Below, piece by piece: positions 23,853 to 35,779 of a DNA stretch of 64,000 nt (the stretch's first letter is position 1; the number at the start of each line of letters is the position of its first letter). The stretch lies in contig CANNZV010001454.1 in NCBI GenBank assembly GCA_947561585.1, positions 62,001 to 126,000 on the forward strand, written 5' to 3'. This DNA is from Caprella mutica (taxonomy: Eukaryota > Arthropoda > Malacostraca > Amphipoda > Caprellidae). The notes below the pieces were generated by a model, which saw nothing but the letters and a program-made list of their open reading frames with translations, was not told where the DNA came from and ran no database searches. The position numbers and the translations under genes are program-made.

Positions 23853-24192
23853 ACCCCATTCGCTTTCACATATAATGCATTACGTTAAATATTTCTACCT
23901 ATACATTACCTCTAGAAAAACAGTTTCACATCTACAACTTCATAGAAACTTTTTGCGTCGTTTTATAGTTAACCCGTTAATGTCAAAGTTTGAGGAAATA
24001 AGTCCGTAGTTTTATTCTTTTGCGACAGTTGACGTGGATTGATTCATTAGTTGCAGATGAGGAAGTCCTGGAAAAGGGAACACGTTTGAAGTTTCCTTTA
24101 TTTGCCCGAACTCACACCTCCATAATAATGGCGAGAAAATTTGGACACGAGTGAAACGTTATGTTTTAGTAATTGACTGATTTATGGAGTGG

Positions 24193-24296
24193 AAGTTGTG
24201 AGTTATCGGACAGTTCAACATTTTCGATCGTGTAAGAAAAAGTATATGCTTAAACATTTTAATAATTTGTTATTGTAATTGGTATTCATGATAACT
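24193..24296. mobile_element. Hairpin MITE, family 1, left half only
   Basis: GTGAGTTATCGGACAGTTCA and ACATTTTCGATCGTGTAAGA form the left arm. Half of the palindromic core is present at 24279-24295 (TTGGTATTCATGATAAC). The right half is missing, and a tandem array starts about 20 bp later. Confidence 0.65.
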
Positions 24297-24316
24297 GTAG
24301 TGTGTCAACCAAACAA

Positions 24317-24915
24317 CATTGCCCCAATATACCTTACAACATTGCCACAATATACCCCACAACATTGCCCCAATATACCACACAACATTGCCCCAATATA
24401 CCACACAATATTGCCCCAATATACCACACAATATTGCCCCAATATACCACACAACATTGCCCCAATATACCACACAACATTGCCCCAATATACCACACAA
24501 TATTGCCCCAATATACCACACAACATTGCCCCAATATACCACACAACATTGCCCCAATATACCCACAACATTGCCCCAATATACCACACAACATTGCCCC
24601 AATATACCGCACAACATTGCCCCAATATACCACACAATATTGCCCCAATATACCACACAACATTGCCCCAATATACCGCACAACATTGCCCCAATATACC
24701 ACACAACATTGCCCCAATATACCTTACAGCATTACCCCAATATACCGCACAACATTGACCCAATATACCGTACAACATTGCCCCAATATACTTTACAGCA
24801 TTGCCCCAATATACCTTCCAACATTGCCCCGATATACCGCACAAGATTGCCCCAAAATACCCCGCAACATTGCCCCAATATACCGCACTACATTTCCCAA
24901 TATATCTCCGATATT
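24317..24915. repeat. Tandem array, 23 bp unit, about 26 copies
   Basis: The unit is ACCACACAACATTGCCCCAA plus TAT. Variants accumulate toward the 3' end. The period of 23 is not a multiple of three, so open frames run through all registers in turn. Confidence 0.97.
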
Positions 24916-25147
24916 GCCGCAATATGTCTGCCAATATGACACCAGACTTCATTCAGAAGTGTCTCTACATAGCCATAACTCTCGGGGGGATTTTATTTGA
25001 TCCATTTCAGAAAGTTGGAAAAGAAATAGAACAAATCTCGGAAGTTCCTTGTACGATATTATTCATCGGCACAGCAGAGGCGAAACAAAATACCAAACTT
25101 CGACATATTTGAACTGAAAACTTCAGTCATTGGGAAACTACTGATAT

Positions 25148-25226
25148 TGCAAGATACACTGTATCTTAAATGCTAGATACACTGTATCTTAAATGCTAGA
25201 TACACTGTATCTTAAATGCTAGATAC
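25148..25226. repeat. Short tandem array, 23 bp unit, about 3.5 copies, with inverted repeat
   Basis: Each unit holds AGATACACTGTATCTTAAAT. AGATACA and TGTATCT are inverted, so each unit can form a small hairpin. The motif is related to GTATCTAGATAC at 16.5 kb. Confidence 0.85.
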
Positions 25227-25429
25227 ATTGTATCAGGTTACAAACAGACTTTAAGTATACCAAAATAAAACTGGTCATAATTTCATCAGTATCAGAAAAT
25301 TGTCAAGGGTCATTCATAATAAATGATATTTCAATCATTAAATTGTTGATAATCTCCCTAGGTGAATAATAATACACTTAGTCTAATTAGAAATTAGTCA
25401 ACTAAAATTAGAACACTCTGCTTAATTAC

Positions 25430-25786
25430 TAATGTGTCGTCCTCTTCTAATAATGTGTCGTCCTCTTCTAATAATGTGTCGTCCTCTTCTAATAATGTGA
25501 GATCCTCTTCTAATAATGTGTCGTCCTCTTCTAATAATGTGTCGTCCTCTTCTAATAATGTGAGATCCTCTTCTAATAATGTGTCGTCTTCTTCTAATAA
25601 TGTGTCGTCCTCTTCTAATAATGTGTCGTCCTCTTCTAATAATGTGTCGTCCTCTTCTAATAAAATGTCGTCCTCTTCTAATAAAGTGTCGTCCTCTTCT
25701 AATAATGTGTCGTCCTCTTCTAATAATGTGTCGTCCTCTTCTAATAATGTGTCGTCCTCTTCTAATAATGTGTCGTCCTCTTCTAA
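25430..25786. repeat. Tandem array, 21 bp unit, about 17 copies
   Basis: The unit is TGTCGTCCTCTTCTAATAA plus TG. A GTGAGATCC variant occurs twice. The Ser/Asn-rich and Glu/Asp-rich frames are by-products of the 21 bp period. Confidence 0.97.
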
Positions 25787-25926
25787 ATACATATCGCACG
25801 GCTTAGGGATGTTCAAACTAATAAGCAGTTCAATTAGCTACAAATACCACTATGTCCTATTAATAACACATCATTCTCAACAGAGTGCAGACGGTACTAA
25901 TTCACATTTCACTCACATTATTTCAA

Positions 25927-26186
25927 TGTAAAGGGCCGTACACACGTAGGGTTTTTTAAGTCTTTCCACCAGACTTTTTGCTGAGCTCCTCCTACTTTTT
26001 CCACGAGAATATAAGAAAATTTATTTCAGTTGGTATCCATGATACCTGCAGGTATCATGGATACCAACTAAAATAAATAACAATTATATTGTCTTTTCTT
26101 ATATTCTCGTTGAAAAAGTAGGAGGAGCTTAGCAAAATGTCTGGTGGAAAGACTTAAAAAACCATACGTGTGTACGGCCCTTTACA
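25927..26186. mobile_element. Near-perfect hairpin MITE, family 2, with shared core
   Basis: Both ends read TGTAAAGGGCCGTACACACG when compared in inverted orientation. The arms continue through TTTTTTAAGTCTTTCCACCA and AGCTCCTCCTACTTTTTC to ATAAGAAAA, with only a few mismatches over about 90 bp. The right arm has about 26 bp more than the left next to the loop. The apex is a perfect 38 bp palindrome (26030-26067) around CTGCAG that matches the core of family 1 elements. It has no coding capacity. Confidence 0.9.
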
Positions 26187-26189
26187 ATA

Positions 26190-27055
26190 GAGCAAGAGAA
26201 TCTCGACCAGGTGATTTCTGATAACACTTTTAAAGGCGAAAGTACATCCCCCTGCAAAGTCTTTCTCGATGAGCCCTCATCATATAAAAGAAGCTCAGGA
26301 TCACTGGCGGTCTTCCGGGGGGACGTAAATAATAAAAAAGCTATTTGTCGGATATATTGGATGAGTGGAAAGTGGTCTAAAAAATCACACGAGATATATG
26401 TGTACGTATGTGACAGTGTCACTCTGATTTCAGCTGTGTTAGAAGTAGCAGCAAGTTATGGCACATAAAAACAAGCCTTATGGCAAAGTTATGGCTATTT
26501 TTATTCGCTTTATTGCAACCTTAACGGATTAGTTATGTATAGGAAATGTCAGGAGAAAAATTTGGTAGTGCATCGTATAAAATGCCATGAAAAATATCAA
26601 ACTAGATGTGTCGGTTCAAATGCATTATATCTCAGTTTGTACTGGAAATATTAATTTAAGCAAAAAAAATTCACAACATTTCCAAAGAAAGAAAAAGAAC
26701 TTTTCGGCACGTTCTCACATAAAATATTTTAATGTTTCGTTAATATTAAGATGAAAGAAAACGCGTTTAAAATAATATTTCAAATTCAATTGCTTTTAAG
26801 CAATTACCTACAATCACACGTCTGAAAAAATGAATAAAATGAATAACATCATTTGCAGCAATGAGGTGTGAAATCATCCATTTTTATTCAATAATAATTG
26901 AACGTTAGCGCCACATTGATGAATTCAATTTAAAAAGTAATTACCAGATATGCTTCACATCTATCTAATATTTTATTAATGGAAAAGTCATGTGGAAACC
27001 ATTTGAGTTCGAAGCAAGCGTTGAAAAGACGTACAGTCATCAATATAGATCGATC
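26190..27055. other. Array-free intronic DNA beside the family 2 hairpin
   Basis: A + strand frame of 85 codons at 26211-26468 (starting MISDNTFKGESTSPCKVFLD) is unusually complex for this region. It has no recognised domain or splice support. Downstream sequence is AT-rich without repeats. Confidence 0.4.
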
Positions 27056-27261
27056 TGAACGCTAATAACTGACTGTTTAATACCAGTACTGACTGTTTAA
27101 TACTAGTACTGACTGTCTTGGAAAGGAGGTTCTGTGGGAAGTACAAGGGACTTACATTAGAAGTCCTGAATTAAATAGGAGGATGTGAAGACTTCGCTTG
27201 AGATTACTAGCTTGAGGAGAAGCATCTAACATTTAGGTTAGGACTCAAATTGCTAAATTAA

Positions 27262-27768
27262 GGTGTCTGATTGGGCATCATTGTACTAGTCCAGTATATA
27301 CAGTACTGGATTGTTTTGACATCATTGTACTAGTCCAGTACATACAGTACTGGATTGTTTTGACATCATTGTACTAGTCCAGTACATACAGTACTGGATT
27401 GTTTGGACATCATTGTACCAGTCCAGTACATACAGTACTGGATTGTTTGGACATCATTGTACTAGTCCAGTACATACAGTACTGGATTGTTTTGACATCA
27501 TTGTACTAGTCCAGCACATACAGTACTGGATTGTTTGGACATCATTGTACTAGTCCAGTACATACAGTACTGGATTGTTTGGACATCATTGTACTAGTCC
27601 AGCACTTACAGTACTGGATTTTTTTGACATCATTGTACTAGTCCAGCACATATAGTACTGGATTGTTTGGACATCATTGTACTAGTCCAGCACATACAGT
27701 ACTGGATTGTTTGGACATCATTGTACTAGTCCAGTACATACAGTACTGGATTATTTAGGACATCATTG
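27262..27768. repeat. Tandem array, 44 bp unit, about 11.5 copies, each with an inverted repeat
   Basis: The unit contains TTGTACTAGTCCAGTACATA followed by CAGTACTGGATTGTTT. CCAGTAC and GTACTGG form a stem with a five-base loop in every unit. A shorter relative (CAGTACTGACTGTTTAATA) lies at 27065-27115. Confidence 0.95.
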
Positions 27769-27769
27769 C

Positions 27770-30700
27770 AGTAGTTTTCGATATACATGATTGCCCAAAA
27801 CTCACCGTTTAAAATCGAAGGCCAGTAATTTTTTTGTTATGAAATAAAAAAATTATTTTCAGAATATAGAATATATTCACAAATATTCTGAAACTGGTGA
27901 GGTAATAATTAAACTATGTATCTATATTACCTTAATGTGTTATAATTATATAGGTATAGACAGGTATGTAAAGGTAAAAAGTTCTCTCGATTGAATTAAA
28001 TTCATTCGGCAAATTTCAATTCGACTATTTCCTATTCATCGGAAATGTGGCAATAATAATACGGAGTAAAAATTAGAATTCCTCATTGGCTGCACAGGCC
28101 CGGCCCTCCAAGGTAAATCCAGATGAGGATTTTCAATCTGTCGAATAGATTTTATCTTTGTTATATTTATATCTTTCCCCAGGCCTTGGTAGTCTATGAA
28201 CCTAATTAGCCTTTTAGTAAATGGGGGCCTTAAGCCCCAAGCTAATACTACAAAGCTCCGGCAAGGTGGCAGCAGCTTTCTCGCTTTCTCTCTTTACTCA
28301 TTTTTGTCCTTATTTTTTTGTTCAGTCAGCAATTTTCTCCGCCGTAACGCAGCCTAAATAGATAAAAAAGCGGCTGCCAGAAAATCTAGCATGTTTTTAT
28401 TAAGTGAAATATATATTTAGCTATAAAGATACGAAGAATTTTCCTTCGATGAAGAATTTTAGCTTCCACAACTTACGGCGGCGCTTTGTGTAAGCTCAAA
28501 TAAATATATTTCCATCATCGACTTCACTACAATAAGTTGAAGGGAATGGAAGAGACGAAGAACGAGTGCTGATCGCAGTTCATTCTTCAATTGAAAAGCT
28601 CACGTGAGTCTGGGAATAATGTTTCCAAGGAGTGATTCTCCCCGCCTGCGCTATTTAGGAAGGTTTCAACATGTGTTGCATTTGTTTCGGAGGGAAAAGA
28701 TCCAGAGGATATTCCCCAATTTATTCTCCGAATATCAAAGATAGAGGAGATCGAGAAAATGAAGAGGAAACGTTTTCTCTCAGCTGCATAAAGATGAAAA
28801 TGGAGAAGACTCCATAAAGGCTCTCTAGATCAAGAAGGTTTTCCCTTCATTGGTCGCAGAAGATATTACGGATCACAAGTATTATAACTTCAATCTTATT
28901 ATATGGATCTCGTAAAAATCTATGACTCTGAATCATCGAATCGGTCTTCTCATACACCTATTCCAAAGTGGCAATTGGGATCTGTTCAGCTAGGCAAAAT
29001 CCTCTCGTTTTGATGGCCCTGAATTCGCTTCCCTCAACACGGCAATAAGATTCAAAAAGAGTTTTTATTGCCATAACATTTGTGTGTTCAAGTCCAGGCC
29101 TTGTACGTCTGAGGTTTGCCTCAGTTGTTTTCTTTAGGGATTTACAAGCTTCAAATGTGGAAAATTGGAATAAATGTTCCGTAAAATGAGGTCTGATTGT
29201 TGTTTGGGTTTCCTTATATCAACAAAATAAATGCTATGGTTATGTTCTGGACTGTTTTGTTCACGGAGCACTTAGTAATTTGAATAAATTAACTCTGTTT
29301 TTGACGAATATTTCATTTTTGTTTTGAACATATCGAAACTAAATGAGCTTACAAACATAAGAAGTGAATTAAGTCCTCCGAAACTTTATAATAAAGTTTA
29401 AAGCTGGTGACATACTCTTCACACTCAAGAAAATGTTTATTTTATTGCGCGTAAGTTTAATTTTCTTTTGGGAGACTCAGCAAGTTAGTGCAATTCAAAT
29501 TATTCGTTAATTTCTTCTAATGAATGGATTAGTTGTTAGTTTCAACATTCCCTTGACATCGGAAGGGAACAACGCTGCATCTTGCTGAAGATAACATTCC
29601 TTTATTATTCTAGCGAATAATAAAGAGTTTCCTACACATTCTCACGAAAAATTCATCTTGTAGAATCTTCTATGTTGAAGAAATGAATCTTTATAAATGT
29701 GTCTGAGTGGTAGGTAAACCCTATACCATATTTAAACTTCAATCATTCATGACAACAATTGTTTATTCCAAATTGGAACATTCCCAAATAAGTTTGTACC
29801 GAACAACTTCTTCTTTTCGAGACAAACCGACATGTTTATTCAAAAGTTTCTATCCTATTCGGTACCAATTTTTTACTATAAATTTATCTAAATTAAATAA
29901 ACTAAAAAATAAAATATAAAAATGATAAACACTGTCATAACTTCAAAATAGCTATTTTTCAGGAAAGGCATTTTAGTACTTGTAATGTACGTACATTTAA
30001 TGGTATATCGTTAGGACATTCAACCTCTCTAGCGGTACATTTTAGAGCTACAATGAAGAAATTCTTTCTTTACAAAATGATCTGTATTTTAAGATTTACA
30101 TGTCTATATGGATAACTCTAAAATACATGTTTTTGTGTTTATGACGTTGTTGTCGCGAACAAGCGATATATACTCCTAAATATTTTCTGTTTAAATACAA
30201 TATTTCTATTGATAAAATCAAAACAGAATAAAAATAAAGGTAAATAAAACTATTCATATATAATAAATGAAAATCAATTTGCCGATCTAAAAATACAAGA
30301 ACCCGAATGTTTTCAATCAATCAGCTAAGGTCTGTTTTTATTTTCTTCCCTCTGAAGAGATAGATATCTAGTGCCATAAAAATGTACAGATGGATACGTT
30401 TCGAAATATCGCCGCATATTTTATATCTATCGGTTATGTACGTTTTGCGTGAATAGAGATGTACGTACGTATGTATGTACGTACGTACCCTTTGGTGAGC
30501 GAGTAACTGTGAAAAAAGATACAGTTGTTTCATATATTTTTCAATCATTGCCGTTGTATATTGTCAAAAATAGTTTTGAATCGATTTAGGAAATATACTA
30601 TTTTTTTATAGACAGTATAGAAAATATAAAAAATTTACTTAACAATATTCAATTCATAATTAATGTAATTTTTTATAATATAATTTTAATTTTCTAATTG

Positions 30701-30895
30701 ACATTATTTTGATTTTAATATTTCAATAATATATTTTTATTAATATTTAATGATTTTACATATATTTGATAAGTTTATTATTATTTATCAAGTTTATTAA
30801 TATTTAATAAGATATTTAAATATTTATTAATTCTCAATTATCTAATAACTTTATTAATATGTGATATATTTAACTAAATATATTCCCGATATAAT
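27770..30895. other. About 3 kb of array-free intronic DNA
   Basis: This is the longest stretch without a tandem array or recognised transposon. Some parts (28090-29120) have more balanced composition than the rest. No exon with matching phase was found. A short TACGTACGTACG run lies near 30461-30487. From 30590 to 30895 the sequence is extremely AT-rich. Conserved intronic enhancers would be most plausible here, but nothing in the sequence proves one. Confidence 0.4.
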
Positions 30896-30904
30896 GATAA
30901 ATAT

Positions 30905-31022
30905 AAATATAATAGTGTACTTGCCCGTTAAGAATAACGTGTTTTCAATAGTATCAATATTTGTAACTAGTGCACTTGCCCGTTAAGAATAACGTGTTCT
31001 CAATAGCATCAATATTTGTGTA
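30905..31022. repeat. Tandem duplication, about 60 bp, two copies
   Basis: GTGTACTTGCCCGTTAAGAA or GTGCACTTGCCCGTTAAGAA, then TAACGTGTT and CAATA(G)..ATCAATATTTGT, occurs twice. Confidence 0.85.
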
Positions 31023-31024
31023 AT

Positions 31025-31855
31025 TTAACTTTCCACATTCTTGGTCCATACCATTAAATTCACTTAAATTTATTAATTAAATTATTAAACTATGATATTA
31101 TAGCAAAGAGAATATTAATCTTATACACTATAAGAGAAGCCCTTGATAATTATAAAGGAAAAACAAAATAGGAAAACCGGAATACTTTTATCTAATCAGT
31201 ATAAACGTACTGGTAATAACTTATTAGTACTTGCACTTAAATACAAACCCATTAAATTAATTAAATTACCAATGCCTTTACCATTAGTTCAGTAGAAATG
31301 ACAGAGTTGGTGAAGTGTTCAGCTTTATATAAAAATTGTCACTATTAAAAAAAAACTAATTAAATCATTCAGTTCACTCGTACAATGCTTAGTACAAATA
31401 TAAGAGGATTCACAGCTCTTGTTTGATGAAGAGCTGCTCATTATGCACAAAGAGTGAACTGAGCAAGAGAAAAAGAGTCCCTGCCTCTTCAAACTGTCTC
31501 AATTGTTGCCTTTTTTCACCCTGCACTATATCTGCATTTGTGAATGGTACAAAACAACTTAGCAGTTATTTGTTCCGTTTGGAGATTGTTTGTAAAATAA
31601 CTAGATTATTCTAATTGAATGTTAATAGGATTATACTAATTTCAATTAATTTGTTTGATTTTAGTATTCAATTTGAATATAATTAGAAATATTTAAATAT
31701 TAATATATTCAAATGTGTAGAAATATATCAATAAAGTCAGCGAATAATAATTAAAATATATAAATAAAATGAATAATATGATAGTTAGTAAAATCACTCA
31801 ATCATAAATCACATTAACTTGGTATATTGTTCATGTTCTTTCAATTGATACATTT
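31025..31855. other. AT-rich intronic DNA, nothing recognised
   Basis: There is no array, inverted repeat or plausible exon. A 63-codon + frame at 31423 has no support. Confidence 0.5.
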
Positions 31856-31857
31856 AT

Positions 31858-32145
31858 ATTTAATTGATTTATCCTTATTTAATTGACACAAGTATATTTA
31901 ATTGACGCATGTATATTTAATTGACACATGTATATTTAATTGACACAAGTATATTAATTGACGCATGTATATTTAATTGACACAAGTATATTAATTGACG
32001 CATGTATATTTAATTGAATTATCTTCATTTAATTGACGCATCTTCATTTAATTGACGCATCTTCATTTAATTGATACATCTTCATTTAACTGATTCATCT
32101 TCATTTAATTGATTCATCTTCATCTGATACATCTTCATTTAATTG
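31858..32145. repeat. Degenerate tandem array, about 19 bp unit
   Basis: TATATTTAATTGACACA(A/T)G units change to CTTCATTTAATTGACGCAT units in the 3' half. The two halves are related variants. Confidence 0.8.
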
Positions 32146-32149
32146 CTTA

Positions 32150-32860
32150 TTAGTTTTTAGGTATCTTTTTATAATTTCTATAGAAGCGTATCATTGAAGT
32201 CCGACGAAACAGGCAAACTTTTTTTCATTTCCAAATTGAGTTTCATATTGCTTCAGCCACTTTTTGCTTGGATATTGGATTCCTTTATGTTTCGTTCTTA
32301 ATTTCACTCCAAATTGGAATTTCTAATTGTTTCGTTATCAACATCACTTGAATTTGCGGAAGTTCCGTAATGTTTCGTTCATAATTTTTGCAGATTAAGA
32401 TTTTCTTATTGTTTCGTTTGTTATTCAATCAATTTAATATAAATGAAATAGAATAGACTTAGAATTAATGATTCGATGTTTTTGTAATGAATTAAATGTT
32501 GATCTTATAATAAAACAAGATTAAATATTACATCTTACTTCAACGAGTGGAACACATTAAAGTTTTAATTAAATAAATTATGTATTTTCACAGTTGTACA
32601 AAGTCCCGAGTAATGATTTCATTCAAATATAATCAGTGAACTCGATAAGATGATCACATTCGGCAATTGAGTTTTCACCCTATACGTACTACACTGGGGA
32701 TGAACAATTGATGAGACCTAACACGAAAGTTTCACACAAAGTTTGCATGCGTGAACTTTACATGCGAGATTGATACATAGGAAACTTTTGTTAGATTGTT
32801 AACATAGACCTTTTGGAAGTCTTTGAAAAGTTAGGTATCAATTAGGTCACCCGACACTTT
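32150..32860. other. Intronic DNA without array
   Basis: GTTTCGTT-type motifs recur loosely at 32290-32415 (TTGTTTCGTT, TGTTTCGTTC). No gene was found. Confidence 0.4.
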
Positions 32861-32867
32861 CATTAGA

Positions 32868-33785
32868 AGACAAGTGGTCATTCACACTATATGGCAGCGT
32901 CTTGCAACTCTCTTGTCTATAGACTAGGCTGTTAGTTGGTTATTCACACTATATGGCAGTGTCTTGCAACACTCTTGTCTAAAAACTAGGCTGTTGATTG
33001 GTTATTCACACTATATGGCAGTGTCTTGCAACTTTCATGTCTAAAGACTAGGCTGTTAATTGGTTATTCACAATATATAGCAGTGTCTTGCAACTCTCAT
33101 GTCTAAAGACTAGGCTGTTAATTGGTTATTCACACTATATAGCAGTGTCTTGCAACTCTCATGTCTAAAGACTAGGCTGTTGATTGGTTATTCACACTAT
33201 ATAGCAGTGTCTTGCAACTCTCTTGTCTAAAGACTAGAGTGTTAATTGGTTATTCATACTATATGGCAGTGTCTTGCAACTCTCTTGTCTAAAGACTAGG
33301 CTGTTGATTGGTTATTCACACTATATGGCAGTGTCTTGCAACTCTCTTGTCTAAAGACTAGAGTGTTAATTGGTTATTCACACTATATGGCAGTGTCTTG
33401 CAACTCTCTTGTCTAAAGACTAGAGTGTTAATTGGTCATTCACACTATATGGCAGTGCATTACAACTCTCTTGTCAAAAAACTAGGCTGTGGTTTGGTTC
33501 TTCACACTATATGGCAGTGTCTTGCAACTTTCTTGTCTATAGACTAGGCTGTTGATTGCCATTCACACTATATGGCAGTGTCTTGCAACTCTTTGTATAA
33601 AAACTAGACTGTTGATTGGTTATTCACACTATATGGCAGTGTCTTGCAACTCATTGTATAAAAACTAGGCTGTTGATTGGTTATTAACACTATATGGTAG
33701 TGTCTTGCAACTCACTCTTTGTCCAAGAACTAGGCTGTTGATTGCTATTCACAATATATAGAAGTGTCTTGCAACTATCTTGTTT
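32868..33785. repeat. Tandem array, 62 bp unit, about 15 copies
   Basis: The unit includes TTGGTTATTCACACTATATG, GCAGTGTCTTGCAACTCTC and TTGTCTAAAGACTAGGCTGT. Outer units are more diverged than central ones. The array ends about 250 bp before exon B. Confidence 0.95.
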
Positions 33786-34037
33786 TTTTGTATTTTTTTT
33801 TTGTTTCAAAATTTTTAAATCGGTTGAGAAATAACATAAACATTGTCTATATTTGTTACAGAGTAGAACCAAAAACACTAAAATAGAGACATATCATTTT
33901 CTGCTAATAGAAATCGGAATTGCCAAAATTCAAAATCACTCATCGTTCATTTCTGTGGATATAACAAGTCACATATATATTCATTAACATAACATTGATT
34001 CGTTACCCTCTTCTTATCATTATTTTCTATCTGACAG

Positions 34038-34139
34038 GTGATCTGGATGAAGAAAGATGACGAGAGGCTCCTGACAGCTGGTCAGCAGGTGTACTCGTCA
34101 GAACATCGATACTCTGTGTCACACGTACGACACCAACAG
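34038..34139 (+). CDS. Dpr-like Ig receptor, exon B (middle of Ig V-set domain)
   Basis: The acceptor CTGACAG precedes the exon and a donor GTGAGA follows. The exon is 34 codons, phase 0 at both ends, and open in this frame only. The peptide begins VIWMKKDDERLLTAGQQVYS and ends HRYSVSHVRHQQ. VIW holds the core tryptophan of the C strand. LLT.G...Y followed by (H/D)RYSV.H is the Dpr pattern between strands C' and E. Together with exon A (first Cys) and exon C (YEC) it completes one V-set domain of normal size. The intron before it is about 30.9 kb and the one after it about 11.2 kb. Confidence in exon status is high. Membership in the Dpr rather than another two-Ig family rests on motif memory. 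Confidence 0.9.
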
Positions 34140-34167
34140 GTGAGAAAATAGTACGGTACTATCTTTA

Positions 34168-34474
34168 CTATTACAGGGGAACTAGTTATGAAGTTCTTAA
34201 TTATGAAGTTCTTAATTATGAAGTTCTTAATTATGAAGTTCTTAATTATGAAGTTCTTAATTATGAAGGACATAAATTTTGAAATGAACTTGAGTTACGA
34301 AGTCGTTTTCTATGTTTAAATTATAGAAAATGATATGCGTCATAGTTAACCCTCAATGACCAAAGTTTTCTATGATTTTGATCATAGAAAACTAACTAGT
34401 GCACCCGAGATATGAAGTGGCTTTGAGTTATGGAAGAACCAATACTTCATAACTCAGGAGTTTCACTTTAATAG
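34168..34474. mobile_element. Hairpin-ended element carrying a 15 bp array
   Basis: The left end CTATTACAGGGGAACTAGTT plus ATGAAG is matched inverted by the right end ATACTTCATAACTC...TTTCACTTTAATAG. Directly inside the left end, TATGAAGTTCTTAAT repeats about six times (34183-34268). It starts 29 bp after the exon B donor. Confidence 0.65.
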
Positions 34475-34645
34475 GGTTGTGACAATATGCTCTAAAATAA
34501 TAGATCCTAAGAATATCACAGACGAAAAGAAATGGTATCGAATACTATATACCGCTGGTGTAGAACCATTCAATACTCCTTAATTCTCTCCGTCTATAAT
34601 ATTTTCGGGATCTATGATTTCAAAGGCATATTGTCACAACCTTAC
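34473..34645. mobile_element. Hairpin MITE, family 3 (GGGTTGTGACAATATG ends)
   Basis: TAGGGTTGTGACAATATG on the left is matched by CATATTGTCACAACCTTA on the right. Inverted similarity continues through ATAGATC and the AATAT.ACAGACGA segment for about 55 bp. TA at both edges fits a TA target duplication. It abuts the preceding element. Confidence 0.85.
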
Positions 34646-34649
34646 AATC

Positions 34650-35115
34650 ACTATTCAGTGTACATGCAAAGAAAAGGGGATAAGTCTTAAATTTCATTTA
34701 CAGTTCACATATTCTATATATACAAAAAGAAACTTTACTAATTGTAATGTTTGTAGATATTTAAATATTGGTCTAGGTCCACGATGACAAATTTGTAACA
34801 TTTGTCAATAAGATAAAATTAGAAAAAAGTGATAGAACTTTCACAAAAGTATTAAGACTAGAAAGTTTTAATGGGTACTCATTCTGGCTAAATCTCAAAA
34901 TTGATACTCATTAACAGATTTCCAAGTTATTACTTATATCCACTTTATAAATGCATACCTGAATACAAATATCTAAAAAGAATCAAAATTGGTACGTCAT
35001 AAACCAGAAATATTCATGAAACAACGATGGATACACTAAAGTTTTTCAAAGAATGAATGTATGAATTGCCATCAAAACTTCATATCGACGATGAATTAGT
35101 CTTTTATATTTGAAT
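34650..35115. other. AT-rich intronic DNA, nothing recognised
   Basis: No array or exon signal was found. Confidence 0.5.
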
Positions 35116-35117
35116 TA

Positions 35118-35778
35118 TTAAAACTTTACTATAGTAACATAGCATTTAACCTCCTCTCTAAATTACTAAAGCTTTACTATAGTAACATAGCATTTAACCT
35201 CCTCTCTAAATTACTAAAGCTTTACTAAAGTAACATAGCATTTAACCTCCTCTCTAAATTACTAAAGCTTTACTAAAGTAACATAGCATTTAACCTCCTC
35301 TCTAAATTACTAAAGCTTTACTAAAGTAACATAGCATTTAACCTCCTCTCTAAATTACTAAAGCTTTACTAAAGTAACATAGAATTTAACCTCCTCTCTA
35401 AATTACTAAAGCTTTACTAAAGTAACATAGCATTTAACCTCCTCTCTAAATTACTAAAGCTTTACTAAAGTAACATAGCATTTAACCTCCTCTCTAAATT
35501 ACTAAAGCTTTACTAAAGTAACATAGCATTTAACCTCCTCTCTAAATTACTAAAGCTTTACTAAAGTAACATAGCATTTAACCTCCTCTCTAAATTACTA
35601 AAGCTTTACTAAAGTAACATAGAATTTAACCTCCTCTCTAAATTACTAAAGCTTTACTAAAGTAACATAGCATTTAACCTCCTCTCTAAATTACTAAAGC
35701 TTTACTAAAGTAACATAGCATTTAACCTCCTCTCTAAATTACTAAAGCTCTACTATAGTAACATAGCATTTAATCTCC
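35118..35778. repeat. Tandem array, 48 bp unit, about 13.7 copies
   Basis: The unit contains TAAATTACTAAAGCTTTACT, AAAGTAACATAGCATTTAAC and CTCCTCTC. The two outermost copies share TATAGTAAC while the inner ones have TAAAGTAAC. Confidence 0.97.
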
Positions 35779-35779
35779 A

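Noticed and set aside
25394..25931. Acidic (EEDDTLL) and Ser/Asn-rich repeat proteins
   Set aside because: The 21 bp array is open in several frames on both strands, with no gene context.
26211..26468. 85-codon + strand frame beside the family 2 hairpin
   Set aside because: No domain recognised and no exon signals. It may be part of a transposon next to the hairpin, but support is lacking.
30450..30490. TACGTACGTACG run as a regulatory element
   Set aside because: It is a short simple repeat without supporting motifs.
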